DNA of 64,000 bases, taken from positions 58,699,712 through 58,763,711 of the forward strand of contig CM070576.1 in assembly GCA_036346355.1 (NCBI GenBank), given 5' to 3'. This document shows, piece after piece, positions 23,154-34,763 of this stretch; the stretch's first letter is position 1, and every line of letters begins with the position of its first letter. The stretch comes from Rhipidocladum racemiflorum. Lineage: Eukaryota > Streptophyta > Magnoliopsida > Poales > Poaceae. Position numbers and translations under genes: made by a program. The notes under the pieces are model-generated. The model made no database searches, was not told where the DNA came from, and saw only the letters and a list, made by a program, of their open reading frames with translations.

Positions 23154-23844
23154 GGCGATCCGTAGCCAGACGAAGCGACGCGCTGGGGGTACCCGCCAGC
23201 ACTTACTGCGACCGCGCCTTTTCGAAGATGATGGCGTGGAAGCCGAAGCATCAAAGCTGACGGTGCGGAAACCGAAGCGCCGCCAATACTCCGCGTTGAA
23301 CAAAAACGCCTCGAGAACCTCGCCAGTCGTAAGGAAAGATAAGTGAATATCTTCTTTTCCTGCACTCGTTGTTACTCCTTCAAGTGGCGCGCGGCGGTAA
23401 CAACCAAACCGCCTCGCACCACTCGGGGGCTACAAGAGTCCCGTGGGTCGGTGACACGACCAATCGCCGGGTCCTCCCGAAACGGCCAAACTTTCGACCA
23501 GAAGTACTACGGCCTACGCCCCGGCGGCTACGGTTGCGAAATAGTACTTAGCGGAAGAAGGAAGTGCCCAAGCGGAGCGACCCACGATTGGTCGGGAACA
23601 CCCCTCCCACGGTCGCACTAACCAATCGACATGTTCTTGAGCGTTCTCTTGTTTCCCCGACTCCCTAACTTTGTAATGCGCACACCACCCTACGCCCGAC
23701 CCCCGTGGTCCCCAAGGCAATGGACGGTAATAGTGCCCATCACAAACTAAGGGCGCGGAAAACAAGCACGAAGCAAAAACACATGCCAGTTCCTTACAAA
23801 CCTAGAAAGAGCGAAGAAAAAACTGTTTAAATTCCCTTTATCGT

Positions 23845-24534
23845 TCATCTATGAAGGACGTCGGTCGGGGAAACCCGGTCGGCAACCGCCCTGGCATGCG
23901 GCTCGACCCGAAGCTCCAAGGCATCGACTTCCTCCTCGGACCGGTTGGCAGCAACCCCGCTACTAACAGTATCAAGGTCGATGCCGTCATAGTAAGGGAA
24001 CGTACAAACCTGTGCCGAGGCAGCCCCGAGAACAGCACCGGTCGCCACCGAAGCCTCCACGTGGTCAGACACGCGGGCCAGGGTATTCCTCAGCGAGCTC
24101 AAGCCTGGTTAAGAGTCCACTGGCCCCAGCATCCGATCACGGATCTCTCGGCCGACCGCCCGCAAAAACATCAGCTCGGCCTGACCTTCCGCCACCACCT
24201 GTCCACGTCGCGGCCGGACCGGGGACACAATCGACGACACCGAAGCCCCAGAGCCGTCTAAAGCCCGGTCCAGCACAGGGGGGTGCGAGAAACCGGCCGC
24301 AAAAAACGAATCCGGCTCCACCATGGCGAAAAACGAGCAAGAGGTGAGGACAAGGCGAGCCCCCAGCGGGCCCCCAGTTGGGTCGGCGGACGACCCAATC
24401 GCCTTAAAACTCACGTCCGGGACCATACCTCGCGCTCTCCCGCGGAGCCCGTCGACGGGCGGCAGCCAGCTGCACCCTGGATCGGCGAACGGTCCAGGGT
24501 CCGATACGGGATCGAGTAAGGAAAGGTTCTTCAT
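23845..24534 (-). pseudogene. Second antisense ORF remnant of the gypsy element
   Basis: Two adjacent minus-strand frames (24534-24109 and 24102-23845) look like one former reading frame. The first ends RAVGREIRDRMLGPVDS and the second begins MSSLRNTLARVSDHVEASVA and ends SPTDVLHR. Both are rich in Ala, Val, Arg and Asp with helical character. They are separated by only a few bases and a stop. The location, between integrase and 3' LTR on the opposite strand, matches the antisense coding zone of Tat elements. No domain was recognised. The sequence may be non-coding, since GC-rich DNA often stays open by chance. Confidence 0.4.
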
Positions 24535-24850
24535 GGATCACCCCCAAGTGGGGTCGGATACCCGCGCCGGGATCATCCGCTAGGCGACCCCCCTCGCGAG
24601 GGGCCACCAGGTTCCACCCGGATCACTCGCTTGAAGCTCCACGAGAGCGGCGCTCAAGCCAGCGAAGGCAAGCGCGCGTCTCTCACCCCCTCCAGGTCCC
24701 ACACCTGCGGACGGGGCGTAAAACACGGGACAGACGGTAAATCCCTCCACCCGACAGCAAACTCGCCCAGCTCCAGCGTGAAACGAACCGCAACTAGCCC
24801 CGCCCCGGGTCAAGCGCAAGCGTGCGTAGCGCGAGCATCGCGAACCCCCC

Positions 24851-25511
24851 GACCTGCTCTCCGACCAGCCCGGGGGCTCGGGGGCTACACCCACCGGGTG
24901 CGCTCGCGCGCACCCGGTCGAAGACTGCCCCCGACCAAGCGCAGTCCGGTGTCGTGGCGAAGCGGCGGCCGGACAAAGCGCAACCCCGACTGCTCTCCGA
25001 CCAGCTCGGGGCTCGGAACTACACCCACCGGTGCGCTTCGCGCGCTTACCGATCAGCTACCCCGACCAAGCGCGATCCGGTGTCACGTCTGGCGAAGCGG
25101 CCGGACAAGCGCAACCCACGACTGCTCCGACCCGGCTCGGGGCTCGAGAACTCTGACCAGTGCGCTTCAGCGCACCGGTCGAAGACCCCGACCAAGCGCG
25201 ATCCGGTGTCGTCTGCAAGCGGCGGCCGGACAAAGCGCAACCCCGACACGCTCTCCGACCCGGCTTTCGGGGCTCGAAACTACACCCACTGCGCTGCCAG
25301 CGCACCGGTCAGCTACCCAGACCAAGCGGTCCGGTGTCCGTGCAGCGGCAGCAGCCGGACAAGGCGTAACCCCCCGACCTGCTCTCCGACCAGCCCGGGG
25401 GCTCGGGGGCTACATCCACCGGGTGCGCTCGCGCGCACCCGGTCGGAGACTCTAATCAAGTCAGCGATCGCGAAGACGGAGGCAAAACCCCGAGCATCTC
25501 TTCGACTGCCC
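24851..25511. repeat. Five tandem copies of a 125-137 bp unit before the gypsy 3' LTR
   Basis: Units start near 24851, 24988, 25120, 25245 and 25376, each opening with GAC...GCTC..CCGACC and containing GACCAAGCG and GCCGGACAA(A)GCG phrases. Units 1 and 5 contain a strong hairpin, ACCGGGTGCGC/GCGCACCCGGT. Variable tandem repeats in this position are common in large grass gypsy elements. Confidence 0.85.
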
Positions 25512-25526
25512 GGGGCTCGGGGCTCT

Positions 25527-26100
25527 TGGCGAGTACCCGCACCATGGGTATCCTCAGCGGCCCAAAAAGACGCACGGGCCGACCCAGGCCGATCAAGGCC
25601 CGAAGTTGCGACCGCCGGGTAAGGTCCGAACCCACGACCTGGTCTCCGATATCCCGGAGAAGTGACGGCATTTATTGCATATCGGGCGCATTAAATGCCG
25701 GCCATAATGACGACGACGCAGCGGCACAAGTTCCCGACCCCCGCATTTACTACGAGCGGCGCGGCAACTACGGCGACCAGCAGCAGGGTAGGGGGAGCCG
25801 CGGCGATCCTATCAGCCCGCCACTTTCGGACAGCCAAGAGCACAGTCTTTTCCTCTTTTTTCCAAACCAACAGTGTAACCTCCCACCTCGCCTATATAAA
25901 GGCAGGAGGGGGAAGCGTGTAAAGGGAGAAAAACAAGAAAGAAGAATCAATACGATCCAACTCACACGAACTGGAGTAGGGACGTTCTGCCCGAACCAGT
26001 ATACATCTTGTGCTCACCCGAGTCAAGCCGTTCGAGGAGAGGGAGCGTGCACCCCCGTCGACCTATACAAATTTACTAGCCGGTGCCCTAAACACCGACA
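25527..26100 (+). repeat. Gypsy 3' LTR
   Basis: Starts TGGCGAGTACC after a G-rich tract (CGGGGCTCGGGGCTC) and ends ACACCGACA. By eye it differs from the 5' LTR at about five places: one base at position 3, one near 25609, and a small cluster near 25799-25806. TATATAAA is at 25893-25900. Confidence 0.93.
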
Positions 26101-26692
26101 AGGATCAATATGATCAAGGGGGTGCTTGCCTTGCTATCCATTGCTTTCAGTGACGAAGTCGAAGACATGATCTTGAAGTCGCCGACGATGAAGTTCGAGA
26201 CGTCGGATTCTACACGTCGCATAACGGAAAAGAATAGCAAATAGCAAATAACACTTTCAATAAGGGCAAAAGGAAATCAGATGGAAAATCAAATAAGCAA
26301 TCATTACATAAAACAAGTATGGGTCGTGGCTTAGGGTTTCGAGACCGTGTGAGTGAACGTACTACTTTCACATTGTAGTCTTATTACTGATTTAAGGGTT
26401 TGAAGGTCGCATCGCATACAACATCTATTCCTTATGATTCATTCTATTTTATTTTACGAATTCAAGAAGCTAATACTATTTGGATTTGTAAAAGTAAGAC
26501 ATTAGTTAAGGTGTTGGTATGATTAATACTTAGTCTTAAGCATGTTTTACACAAATAAATGATCTATACAAGTTGGGTTTACCAAATAAGACTATTGGCT
26601 GTATTTGCATGGTTACACCATCATTCTTATGGTGCAAGTAATTTAACTAAAGTTTCCTTGTGCGAAACTATTCAATAAATGTGTTGTTTAAC

Positions 26693-28070
26693 CACTACTA
26701 CAAAAAAGCTTATATTAGACTCCTTATCACAGACGGTTTTGATAAACCGTCTGTGATATGGAACATCACAAACGGTTCTATAGTGTAACCGTCAGTGATA
26801 AAAGCATAGACGGTTTTTGGCTAAAACCGTCTATGATGAAAGCCACATCACAGACGGTTCTATAGTGTAACCGTCAGTGATAATAACATAGACGGTTTTT
26901 GGCTAAAACCGTCTGTAATGAGAGCCACATCATAGACGGTTTTAACAAAAAACCGTCTGTGATGAGGCGGGCACATGACAGACGGTTTTTGGCAAAAACC
27001 GTCTGTAATAAGAGCCATATCGTAGACGGTCTTAGCCAAAAACCGTCTGTGATGAGCACAATGAGCTCCGATTTCGGTGAAATGGTAAAAACACTCTAAC
27101 TTCTAATTCGTAACTCCGATTTTGGTGTTCTTGTGCTTTCTGGAATCAGCACGATGAGCTCTTCAATTTCTCCTGTAGGCATAAAGTCTGATTCGATGCA
27201 AGTAGAAAATCCGAGTACGTTTGGTAAAATAGTTATAACTTTTGACTCGTAACTCCGATCGGGGCGTTCTTTGGCTCGTTGAAAAGATAACGAAAAGTTT
27301 CATCCGGAATTGATTAGTGCGGGGAAATCAGATGGTCGGATCTTGAACTTTTGGGCGAGTATGTGCGTGCGAGAAAATCAGAATTCCAAAAAAACGTCGT
27401 TTAGGCCCTCAAAACGGCCTCTGAAGTTTTGTACCCGTTTCGACCTTTTTTGTGTGTGTTTCCGTGATCTCCAAGCTGTATTCGGAGTATGAGGATACTA
27501 AAATCGGTGTTCGAGTGTTCTGTGAGGTTAAAAGGAGGGGGACACGTTATATTTCAGATGCTATCATACTAACATTATAGTATCAGATCATATAAGAACT
27601 CTGAAGTTAAGCGTGCTTAGGTAAGAGCGATGCTAGGATGGGTGACCGCTTGGGAAGTGCGTATTGTGTTAAAATCGGTAGTGATATAGCTCGAAATTAC
27701 GTGTTCTTGGGCGATTCACGAAGTACATGAGAATACATGAGAACAAATCAAAATTACTAATAAAATGAAAAATCAACATCACAGACGGTTCTAAATTGGA
27801 ACCGTCTGTGAAAAAAATCATCACAGACGGTTTTAATTTGGAAATGCCGTGATGAGGTACATTCTGACGGATCCAATTTAGAACCGTCTGTGATGCCTTT
27901 TTTCACAGACGGTTCCAATTTAGAACCGTCTGTGATAGCTTTTTTACGGACGGTTGGAAAACCGTCTGTGATGATTACGAGTCATCACTGACCCATTCTT
28001 ACTGACGGTACACAAAACCGTCTGTAATGACGTTTGAGAACCGTCTGTAATGAGGTTTTCTGTAGTAGTG
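26693..28070. mobile_element. CACTA element 1 (1,378 bp, non-autonomous), nested in element A
   Basis: The termini are CACTACTACAAAAAA and its inverted counterpart TTTTCTGTAGTAGTG, with the 3-bp target duplication AAC on each side (26690-26692 and 28071-28073). Both ends carry arrays of the motif CACAGACGGTT / AACCGTCTGTGATG, about a dozen copies per side, often as facing pairs. Subterminal arrays of this kind bind the transposase in CACTA/Spm elements. No transposase is encoded. The centre (27060-27770) holds a 5S rRNA-derived module and unassigned sequence. Confidence 0.9.
27556..27675 (+). pseudogene. 5S rRNA-derived module inside CACTA element 1
   Basis: A 120-nt stretch aligns end to end with plant 5S rRNA as I know it. 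It opens AGATGCTATCATAC and keeps the A-box region GAAGTTAAGCGTGCTT exactly (27603-27618) and most of the C-box region, AGGATGGGTGACC (27635-27647) followed by TTGGGAAGT. The middle and the 5' third have drifted, mostly by C-to-T and G-to-A changes as expected from methylated cytosines. It is not in a 5S array, so it is a pseudogene or a co-opted Pol III control region rather than a working rRNA gene. Confidence 0.85.
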
Positions 28071-31000
28071 AACCATAACACTTAAGGTTATTATACTAAC
28101 GGGATTCAGATGCAAAGCAAGATTAAACTTAAATATTTTTCTGTAATGTGGTAGTCCATATACCAAAGAGTGGTTCTGAGTCATTCCTTCTAAAATTTGC
28201 ATTTAGACGAGTTATTCTATGGGCTACCGAAAAGGCTTAAGTGTTATTAAAGTTTACGCGATAACAATTCAGTTTTCGTTTTATGTTTGCGGCTGCAACT
28301 TAAAGAATTATTTAACCATTTTTCAGGAACTAGCTGGGGGTATCACTAAGTGTGTTTTAAAGTTATTTCCGCAACATTCCACTTTTATCCGTGATGTTTT
28401 TCAATTAAAAGAGCATTACGGCTTTAAACAAAATGTCTATTATATGAAAACATATGTTAACTAACGGCCAAAAGTACGTTAGGTTTAATTTATACATGAG
28501 ATCCGACATGGCTAGGGTTAAGTATATTCATTCTTGTGAGATTAAAAGGTCCCGCATTATGGATCATACTAAACAAGTTTTATATGCATTACTACTTATA
28601 TTTAAACATCATATTCTAAACTCACGTCAAACAAATATGATTATTTATTAACTTAATTCAATCTTAACTAATCATGATATATTCTTATATTCTAGAAATG
28701 TTTATATGACCCTAGGAACATTTTAGGATTCATTTTATGATTCCAAGAGCTATGGTTTATTATAATCGAACATAAAGCAACATGATTGATTTCAATTAAA
28801 TATTGCATGATGCACCCTAAGTATTATTGTGAAATCCAGTTCTATACTGTCTAATTAGCACAAAGAAACTAGTTTCACATTATTTAGATATAAAATGAGC
28901 AAGTTATAACAATTTGAATATTCTATACATTGAAATCAAACTTAGAAGGGAATTAATACAAACTAACTTTAAATTCAAATCTAATTGCATAAACAGAGAG
29001 ATTATGACATAAGGAATCTAACAAAATTGGTTTCATTTAATTTGGACAAGTTTTGCAAAAGTTGTACATGCAACATATTTGAATCTTTCTCTTTAAATTC
29101 AAATTTTAATTTAAATTACTAAACAAGTTTCGTATATTTTTCCATATTATGAAACTAGATGATTTAACATGAATTTAGAATTTTGTCTCATTCAATTTGG
29201 AGCTATAGGTAAAAAGTTATAGGGTTTTGAATTTATTTGGTTAGTAAATTCCAGGAAAAGGAGAAATACGTTTTCCTTAAAGGAAAGCGCATTTCCAACG
29301 CTTTCTTGTGGTGGATCTTTGAACTAGGGTCGCAGTCGCTGACACCTGGGCCCGCTTGGCAGTGACACTGCGCAGAGGAGGTGGCCGACGGCCTCACCGG
29401 CGGCTCTCCGACGACGTCGATCGAGTTTGGCCAGCAGCTACGGCTTCACAAGACCAAGGTGAACCCAGGGGATGGTTCGGGCGAGGGTAGTGCTTGGAGG
29501 TTTTGGGCACACGGTTACGGGTGGTGGAGTTCTATTGTGAGGTTCGGCTCGGCAACAAAATAGAGCACCTCAACTTTGAAGATCAAGCGCATAAGCATCT
29601 GGAGATCCTAAAGACGCTAGTGCATGGTCTAATTAGAAGAAATAGGTTGCATGAAGTGTTCTCACCGTGCTCGGTAATGGCGGAGGCAACGTCGCACGGT
29701 GCGGGAGGTACCCAGAGTGTTTTAGGCTGGAAGAAAGAGTGAAATCGGTTTATAAGCATCTGAGTATACTTCAAATCAAATGAATTTGAAGAATTCCTAC
29801 CGTAGCTCAGGAATTTCAAGTTTCCCCCTTTTTGGGTTTTTGTCGGAAATGGGGAAGAACGATGACGCTCGGATGATTCGCCGGTTTTGGGGAAGAATGG
29901 GTAGAAGCCTTGGGTTGATATGGCTATTGCAGACTTGTTTGGCCCATTAAATAGCCAGGGAAGGCGGTTAAGGATGGGCTTGGCCGGTGGAGATGGGGAT
30001 GACGGTAATTGCAGGTTGGCTCTGGAAGCTCTCCTTTCATCTCAACCAAGGGTCAAGGGACAGAGCTGCAATAGCTGGCTAAGGCTCCTTCGGGGCATGT
30101 GTAAATGCGGCGCAGAAGCAGACAAAAATGAAGGCGGTTCGGTGCCGCTTGGCTGGCTCCGCTTGAGAGAGAAAGAAGCGAGAGAGAGACAAAGAGAGCA
30201 ACGGGAGGAAGACGATGGTTCTGGCCACGATGACCCACGCGGCAGAGAAACAAGAGAGAAAGATAGAAGGGCTGACGCGTGGGTACGGAGGCATCTGGGC
30301 CCTGTCGGCAGCGACACCGCTGCATGGGCCGGCCGAAAGGCCTCTGACTAGGTGGCCCCGTACGACAGAAAAGAAGGGAGAGCTCTAGCTCATTCCCTGG
30401 ACAGCACAGCAATCTAAATAAATTCCCAGGCCATTTCACCATTAGATTTTTCGAAACTTTTTGAATGGCTTAGAGGATAAGTGATATAACTACATTAAAA
30501 TTTTGAGGTTAAAATACTCTATGGTTTGTTTATAAAAATTCTGACATTGTCTACTGCTCCCAATTTATTTTTCGGAAAAAGATTTATCAGACAACCTTAA
30601 CTAGATTGTTAATTTTTGATATTTTTACACAAGGTCTAAATTAGTATCAGGGAGCTACCATAAAAATTTCAAAGACAAATTACTAGTAGTTATTTTCTAA
30701 GAATTCTTTTACTACGTTTTGCAGAATTTCAGATTGGAAAAGATTAAATAAGAAGAAATAGTAAATGCAAGTATTAATTTTTGTAAATTTTCGTGAATAA
30801 AGGTAAAGTAACTGAGCTCACATGGTAAAAATATTAGGTGCTGGAGAGTTCTACATTTTTCTCCAAAATTCTAACAAGGGCCTGGTCAAAGATAAGGTTC
30901 TCCAATTATTTTACCTTATCATCTTGCAAAATGATTTCACACCTACTTTTGACCAGCCAAGGTTGTTTCTAGGGCATTCTAAGGTTATCTAAAATTTACT

Positions 31001-31355
31001 ATGGTAATTTTAATCTTTTACCATTTTACCATTTTATCTTTTACCTCTTTATCTTTTACTTCTTATCTTTTTATCAATTCCCTTTTCAAAGAAGGAAATC
31101 AATAAATGATTTTACAAATTTAGAAAAGATGTTTATTAAAAATTAAGATCATCTTTGAATCTCATTTTAATAATTTGTTCTTTTGGAAAAGAATTTTCCA
31201 AATTGAATTTACTTTTTGTCAAGTTTTAGGGAAAAGATATGAGGATATCAAATTTCAAATTAAATTCTTGATTCCAATCTAAAATTGCTATTTGATTTTA
31301 TTTTCAAATCTTAGATTTTCATTTTTCTAATTTTTGAAAATGTTGGGATGTTACA
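28071..31355. other. Right-hand part of element A, no coding domain
   Basis: AT-rich to 29300, then a GC-rich island (29300-30360) with short open frames that I judge to be chance, then AT-rich again to the terminus GGGATGTTACA. The same arrangement occurs in elements C and D. No retrotransposon or host domain was seen. Confidence 0.6.
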
Positions 31356-31360
31356 CGTTG

Positions 31361-32083
31361 TTTTAATGTGCAGGTGCTCATCACAGTTGGTTCTAACTTG
31401 AGAACCGATTGCGATTGCACATCACAATCGATTCCAATGTCAGAACCGATTTATGATGTGCATGATGCTACATCACAATCGGTTCTAACTTGAGAACCGA
31501 TTATGATGATTCACCACCATATAAGTAGAATCCTCTATCACAATCAAATTTTCTTAAAAAGTTGGGAATCGATTCAGATGAAGTGATAGTGTTGTATCAC
31601 AGAAGTGAGATATTTTGTAAATGCGCTATATTGTGTCTCTAGCACCCTCTACATAATGAAAAATATGTTGAAACAAATCCTCGAACTCGAGATCGTGTGG
31701 ATAATCAAGTAGCCTGACTAACCATCTCATCCTCACATCACAATTTGCTTATACACATATTTGTATATTGAGTAGTACACAATATATCTTAAACATCTAG
31801 AAAATTTCTTTAGGGAATAAAAAATACCTCAAATAACGTCTCTACAATATAAGGTCAATTTGTGTCAAAAAAATGTCTATATGATTTTTATTTTGATAGT
31901 TTAAAAATTCCTCAACGGTACACATTTCATATTCTTTATCTAAAATATCTCAAAATAGTCTCTACATTTAGTGCAATTTCTAAAATACTGCAAAAGGTGA
32001 CTTAACGATATGTTATGGCAATCTATAGAGATAAATAAAAAATCTATAGAAAAGTGTCTCTATGAGGTTTTTCTTGTAGTAAA
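31361..32083. mobile_element. CACTA-type remnant with a third subterminal motif
   Basis: Repeats of the form CACAATCGGTTCTAACTTGAG / GAACCGATT (31380-31510) resemble a subterminal array, and TTTTTCTTGTAGTA at 32069-32082 resembles the right terminus of a CACTA element. The left end is not visible; element A sits inside or beside it. Confidence 0.4.
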
Positions 32084-32240
32084 TTAAGGTAACTTTAGCT
32101 AGTCAGACAGAGTATTCGCTTTTCTAGCTTCTTAACAAATTGTTTTTTTTTTGTAAATATGAACTCCTTCTAAATAAATTTGTAAAAATAGTTTCCTTCC
32201 TGACCGCAGAAGGCAAGATAGCTGACATGTGTCACTTGCC

Positions 32241-32445
32241 GCTAGAGTTAGCAAAACCAAAACCGAAAAAACCGACGGTAAACCAAAATTGAAATTTAAA
32301 AAATATGGAGCCAAAAATCGTTAGAAACCGAAGGGTTAAGAATTCAAAAATTTTTTAAAAAAAATCAAAAATAATCGAAAATTGATCGGTTTTGACCGAA
32401 AACCGGCCGGTTTTGATCAATTTTGACCGATTTTTTACAGTCCAA
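32241..32445. repeat. ACCGA/TCGGT-rich low-complexity repeat
   Basis: Dense AAACCGA and TCGGTTTTGACCG phrases in both orientations. Unclassified; similar AT-rich accg-rich DNA recurs at 41560-41740. Confidence 0.45.
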
Positions 32446-33000
32446 TTGAACGCCGCAACGTTGTGAAAAGCAAAAGACTTGCACTCAGACGCTCTAGAAA
32501 GGAGATATGTACAAGGATTCTATACCAACTATAGTCACTTAGGTACTCTTAACTAGACTTGCACGAGAATATTACGTTTGCATTTTGGAAAACATAAAAA
32601 TGGAGGCTACATATACGATCACCAATTCGTCGTATGTCTGTCTGGTCTATAAACAACTAGATGTATACATCATACATGCGGTAACACACCATGCACTGCG
32701 CACGGACCATGCGTCGAGCAGGGGCCAGAATTCCCTTGGCTCCAAATATTTTTATATGTATAACCTATCTAACATTAAATTTATTTAGAATGATTTCTGT
32801 CAAGAAATACGAAGGTTCAAACGGATCCTAAATCCATATTTAATTGAAAAAATATATCTCTAGAAGACTTGCGATGAAACATGTAAAAAACAAAGAAAAC
32901 TATCCTAATTCCTCACGCTAGCGTGTATGGCCGGCTGGGCATTGGGCTCGCTGGGCGTAGATTTCTAGGCAAATCAGAACACATTAGCTGTGAGCCTGTG

Positions 33001-33654
33001 GAGAAAATTGTCATTCTGTCACTCTCAAGATGCGGTTTCACCCAAATGCCATCCTCTACTTTGCAATCGCCAAAATGACACTCCCTTCGATTTCACTTTA
33101 TTTCCATGCCATTTTGGTTGATTTCAGTGGATTTTTCGGGTGAAATGACACTTCTGCCCACGGGTAGAATCGGTAGATAGATACTTCCTTCGAGACCTTT
33201 TTTTTTAATTCTACGTCTCTATTTATTCTCTTAACTATAGTTATTTATTTATGAGATTTGATAAATATTATCCGCATGTCCCTCTTTATTTTTACGAGAG
33301 GTATTTTAATTTTATGTAAAGATTAAGGTTATAATGGAATTAAAAAAGGTACAAGAAAAATTAACTTAAATGTTCTTAATTGCTTTAAAAAATAAAATAT
33401 ATACTACTTTGTGTTAGTGGTAATTTTTATGTAAAGATTAAGGTTATAATGGAATTAAAAAAGGTACAAGAAAAATTAACTTAAGGGCAAAATGGTCACT
33501 CCAACTCGAAAATGGGCTGGAAATCATTTTAAAGCCCCAAAATGGCATGCCAGCGAGTTGCCAACTCTTGAGGGTGGCATTTTATAGTGTGCAATGTCCG
33601 GAGTGGCATTTGGGTGAAACCGCATCTTGAGAGTGGCAGAATGACAATTTTCTC
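33001..33654. mobile_element. Mutator-like (MULE) non-autonomous element, 654 bp
   Basis: Long terminal inverted repeats of about 50 bp begin GAGAAAATTGTCATTCTG and run through the phrase GCGGTTTCACCCAAATGCCA. The flanks carry the perfect 9-bp duplication GAGCCTGTG (32992-33000 and 33655-33663), which is diagnostic for Mutator-type elements. The interior has a direct duplication of about 62 bp (33308-33369 and 33422-33484). No transposase. Confidence 0.9.
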
Positions 33655-33663
33655 GAGCCTGTG

Positions 33664-34763
33664 ACGCAGTGTGAGCGAAGGGGACCTAGGGATACGTGGA
33701 CTTGTGCAGGGTGCCAAACTCCCCCGCCATTCAATACCTCCATTTCAACTCCCTTCTAACAATATAATATTAACGAAATTCTATGTAAGAGAGAGATGAG
33801 ACAAGGAATATACAAATTTTTATAGAAGAGATAACATGGTTACGTAAATCAACACAAAAAGTAATACTGGCCCTTGTGGTCTGGGTTTGTTACTGTGCTA
33901 AAACTATCCCTAGTTTTATTATAATGGAACTGAGGCATCAAATGTTTGATGCCCTATTGATAAAAAAAAATCAACGCAAAAAGTGACAGAGTGTAAAGGA
34001 AATAATATGATAAAAAAAATAATATAAAAGCAATACTTCTATGCTTTTCCTCTTATCTCTAATACTATCTTTAAATAAGTTAAAAAATTTAGAGATACAT
34101 TTAAAAATATATTATTGTACGTGCTCGTATTCGTCTGTGTGATGAACGCAGCTCTCCTCCCATTCGCTGAAAAAATATAAGAAAGCAATTCATCTGTGTC
34201 TCCAACGCGTGCAGCTATCTCTGCCTAGGCTGCCTAGCTAGCTTTTGTTGCTCCTGGATGGTCGCTCTCAGACCGGCCGGGTTGGACCCCATCTCTCGAT
34301 CTCGACCGACCTAAGTATATTTTCGATGGCGACCGTCCTCCAAATGGAAATGCAGTGCCACCGAAGCCAAATACCTCAACTCATGTTCATCCGTACAAAA
34401 AGAGGGACACAAGGATGCCAAGCCTTTAAGGACACGTAACAATTGAACAGGACAAGGGCTAGCCAGCTAGCTACTAAGCAGGGATCAAAATCGCTTCCAA
34501 GTTTCATAATACGGTGAAATTAAAAAAAATAGGAAAAAGAATCAAAATACTATAGTACCTATAATCCTATCGAAATTTTGGTATATTTGATCGAAATATC
34601 AGCTTTTTGACTAAAATTTGACCAAAAGTTGATCGGATTGAATTCTTCACGTCGTTTTTCATGTGGGACAGTCGGTAGATCATCCAGTTAGCCTATGCAC
34701 ATAAATTCTCACAGTCAATAATTAAGTACCTCGATTGTAAGAATTTTTAAAAATTTCTCAAGC
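33664..34763. other. Intergenic DNA without a recognised gene
   Basis: AT-rich with short A-runs and one GC-richer patch near 34240-34330. The open frame at 34245-34439 shows no recognisable domain. Confidence 0.5.

Larger units (their letters stand above)
15580..26100 (+). mobile_element. Ty3/gypsy (Tat-like) retrotransposon with both LTRs, nested in element A
   Basis: Two LTRs of 576 and 574 bp flank an internal region with a primer binding site, gag, protease, RT, RNase H, integrase, an antisense ORF and a tandem repeat before the 3' LTR. The flanks AGGAC (15575-15579) and AGGAT (26101-26105) look like a 5-bp TSD with one later change. Element A sequence resumes on both sides, so this is a clean insertion. 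Despite near-identical LTRs, which imply recent insertion, the coding region contains many frameshifts. The archaeal-type RNase H and antisense ORF place it near the Tat lineage by inference. Confidence 0.93.
13856..31355. mobile_element. Element A: long non-coding LTR-like element, split by two insertions
   Basis: The element starts TGTAAGACCC and ends GGGATGTTACA, with TG...CA termini, and is flanked by the 5-bp direct repeat CGTTG (13851-13855 and 31356-31360). Removing the nested gypsy and CACTA elements with their duplications leaves about 5.6 kb. No gag or pol domain was found in that 5.6 kb, so it is either a very long solo LTR or a large retrotransposon derivative (LARD). It shares ordered sequence blocks with elements C (43115) and D (47664-51690, opposite orientation), including the palindromes annotated below. 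I could not assign a family name. Confidence 0.75.

Noticed and set aside
26728..27053. CRISPR-like array
   Set aside because: The repeated units are inverted pairs in a CACTA end with TIRs and a 3-bp TSD; the DNA is plant nuclear.
27556..27675. Functional 5S rRNA gene
   Set aside because: The 5' third and the loop regions carry many changes, there is no array, and it is inside a transposon.
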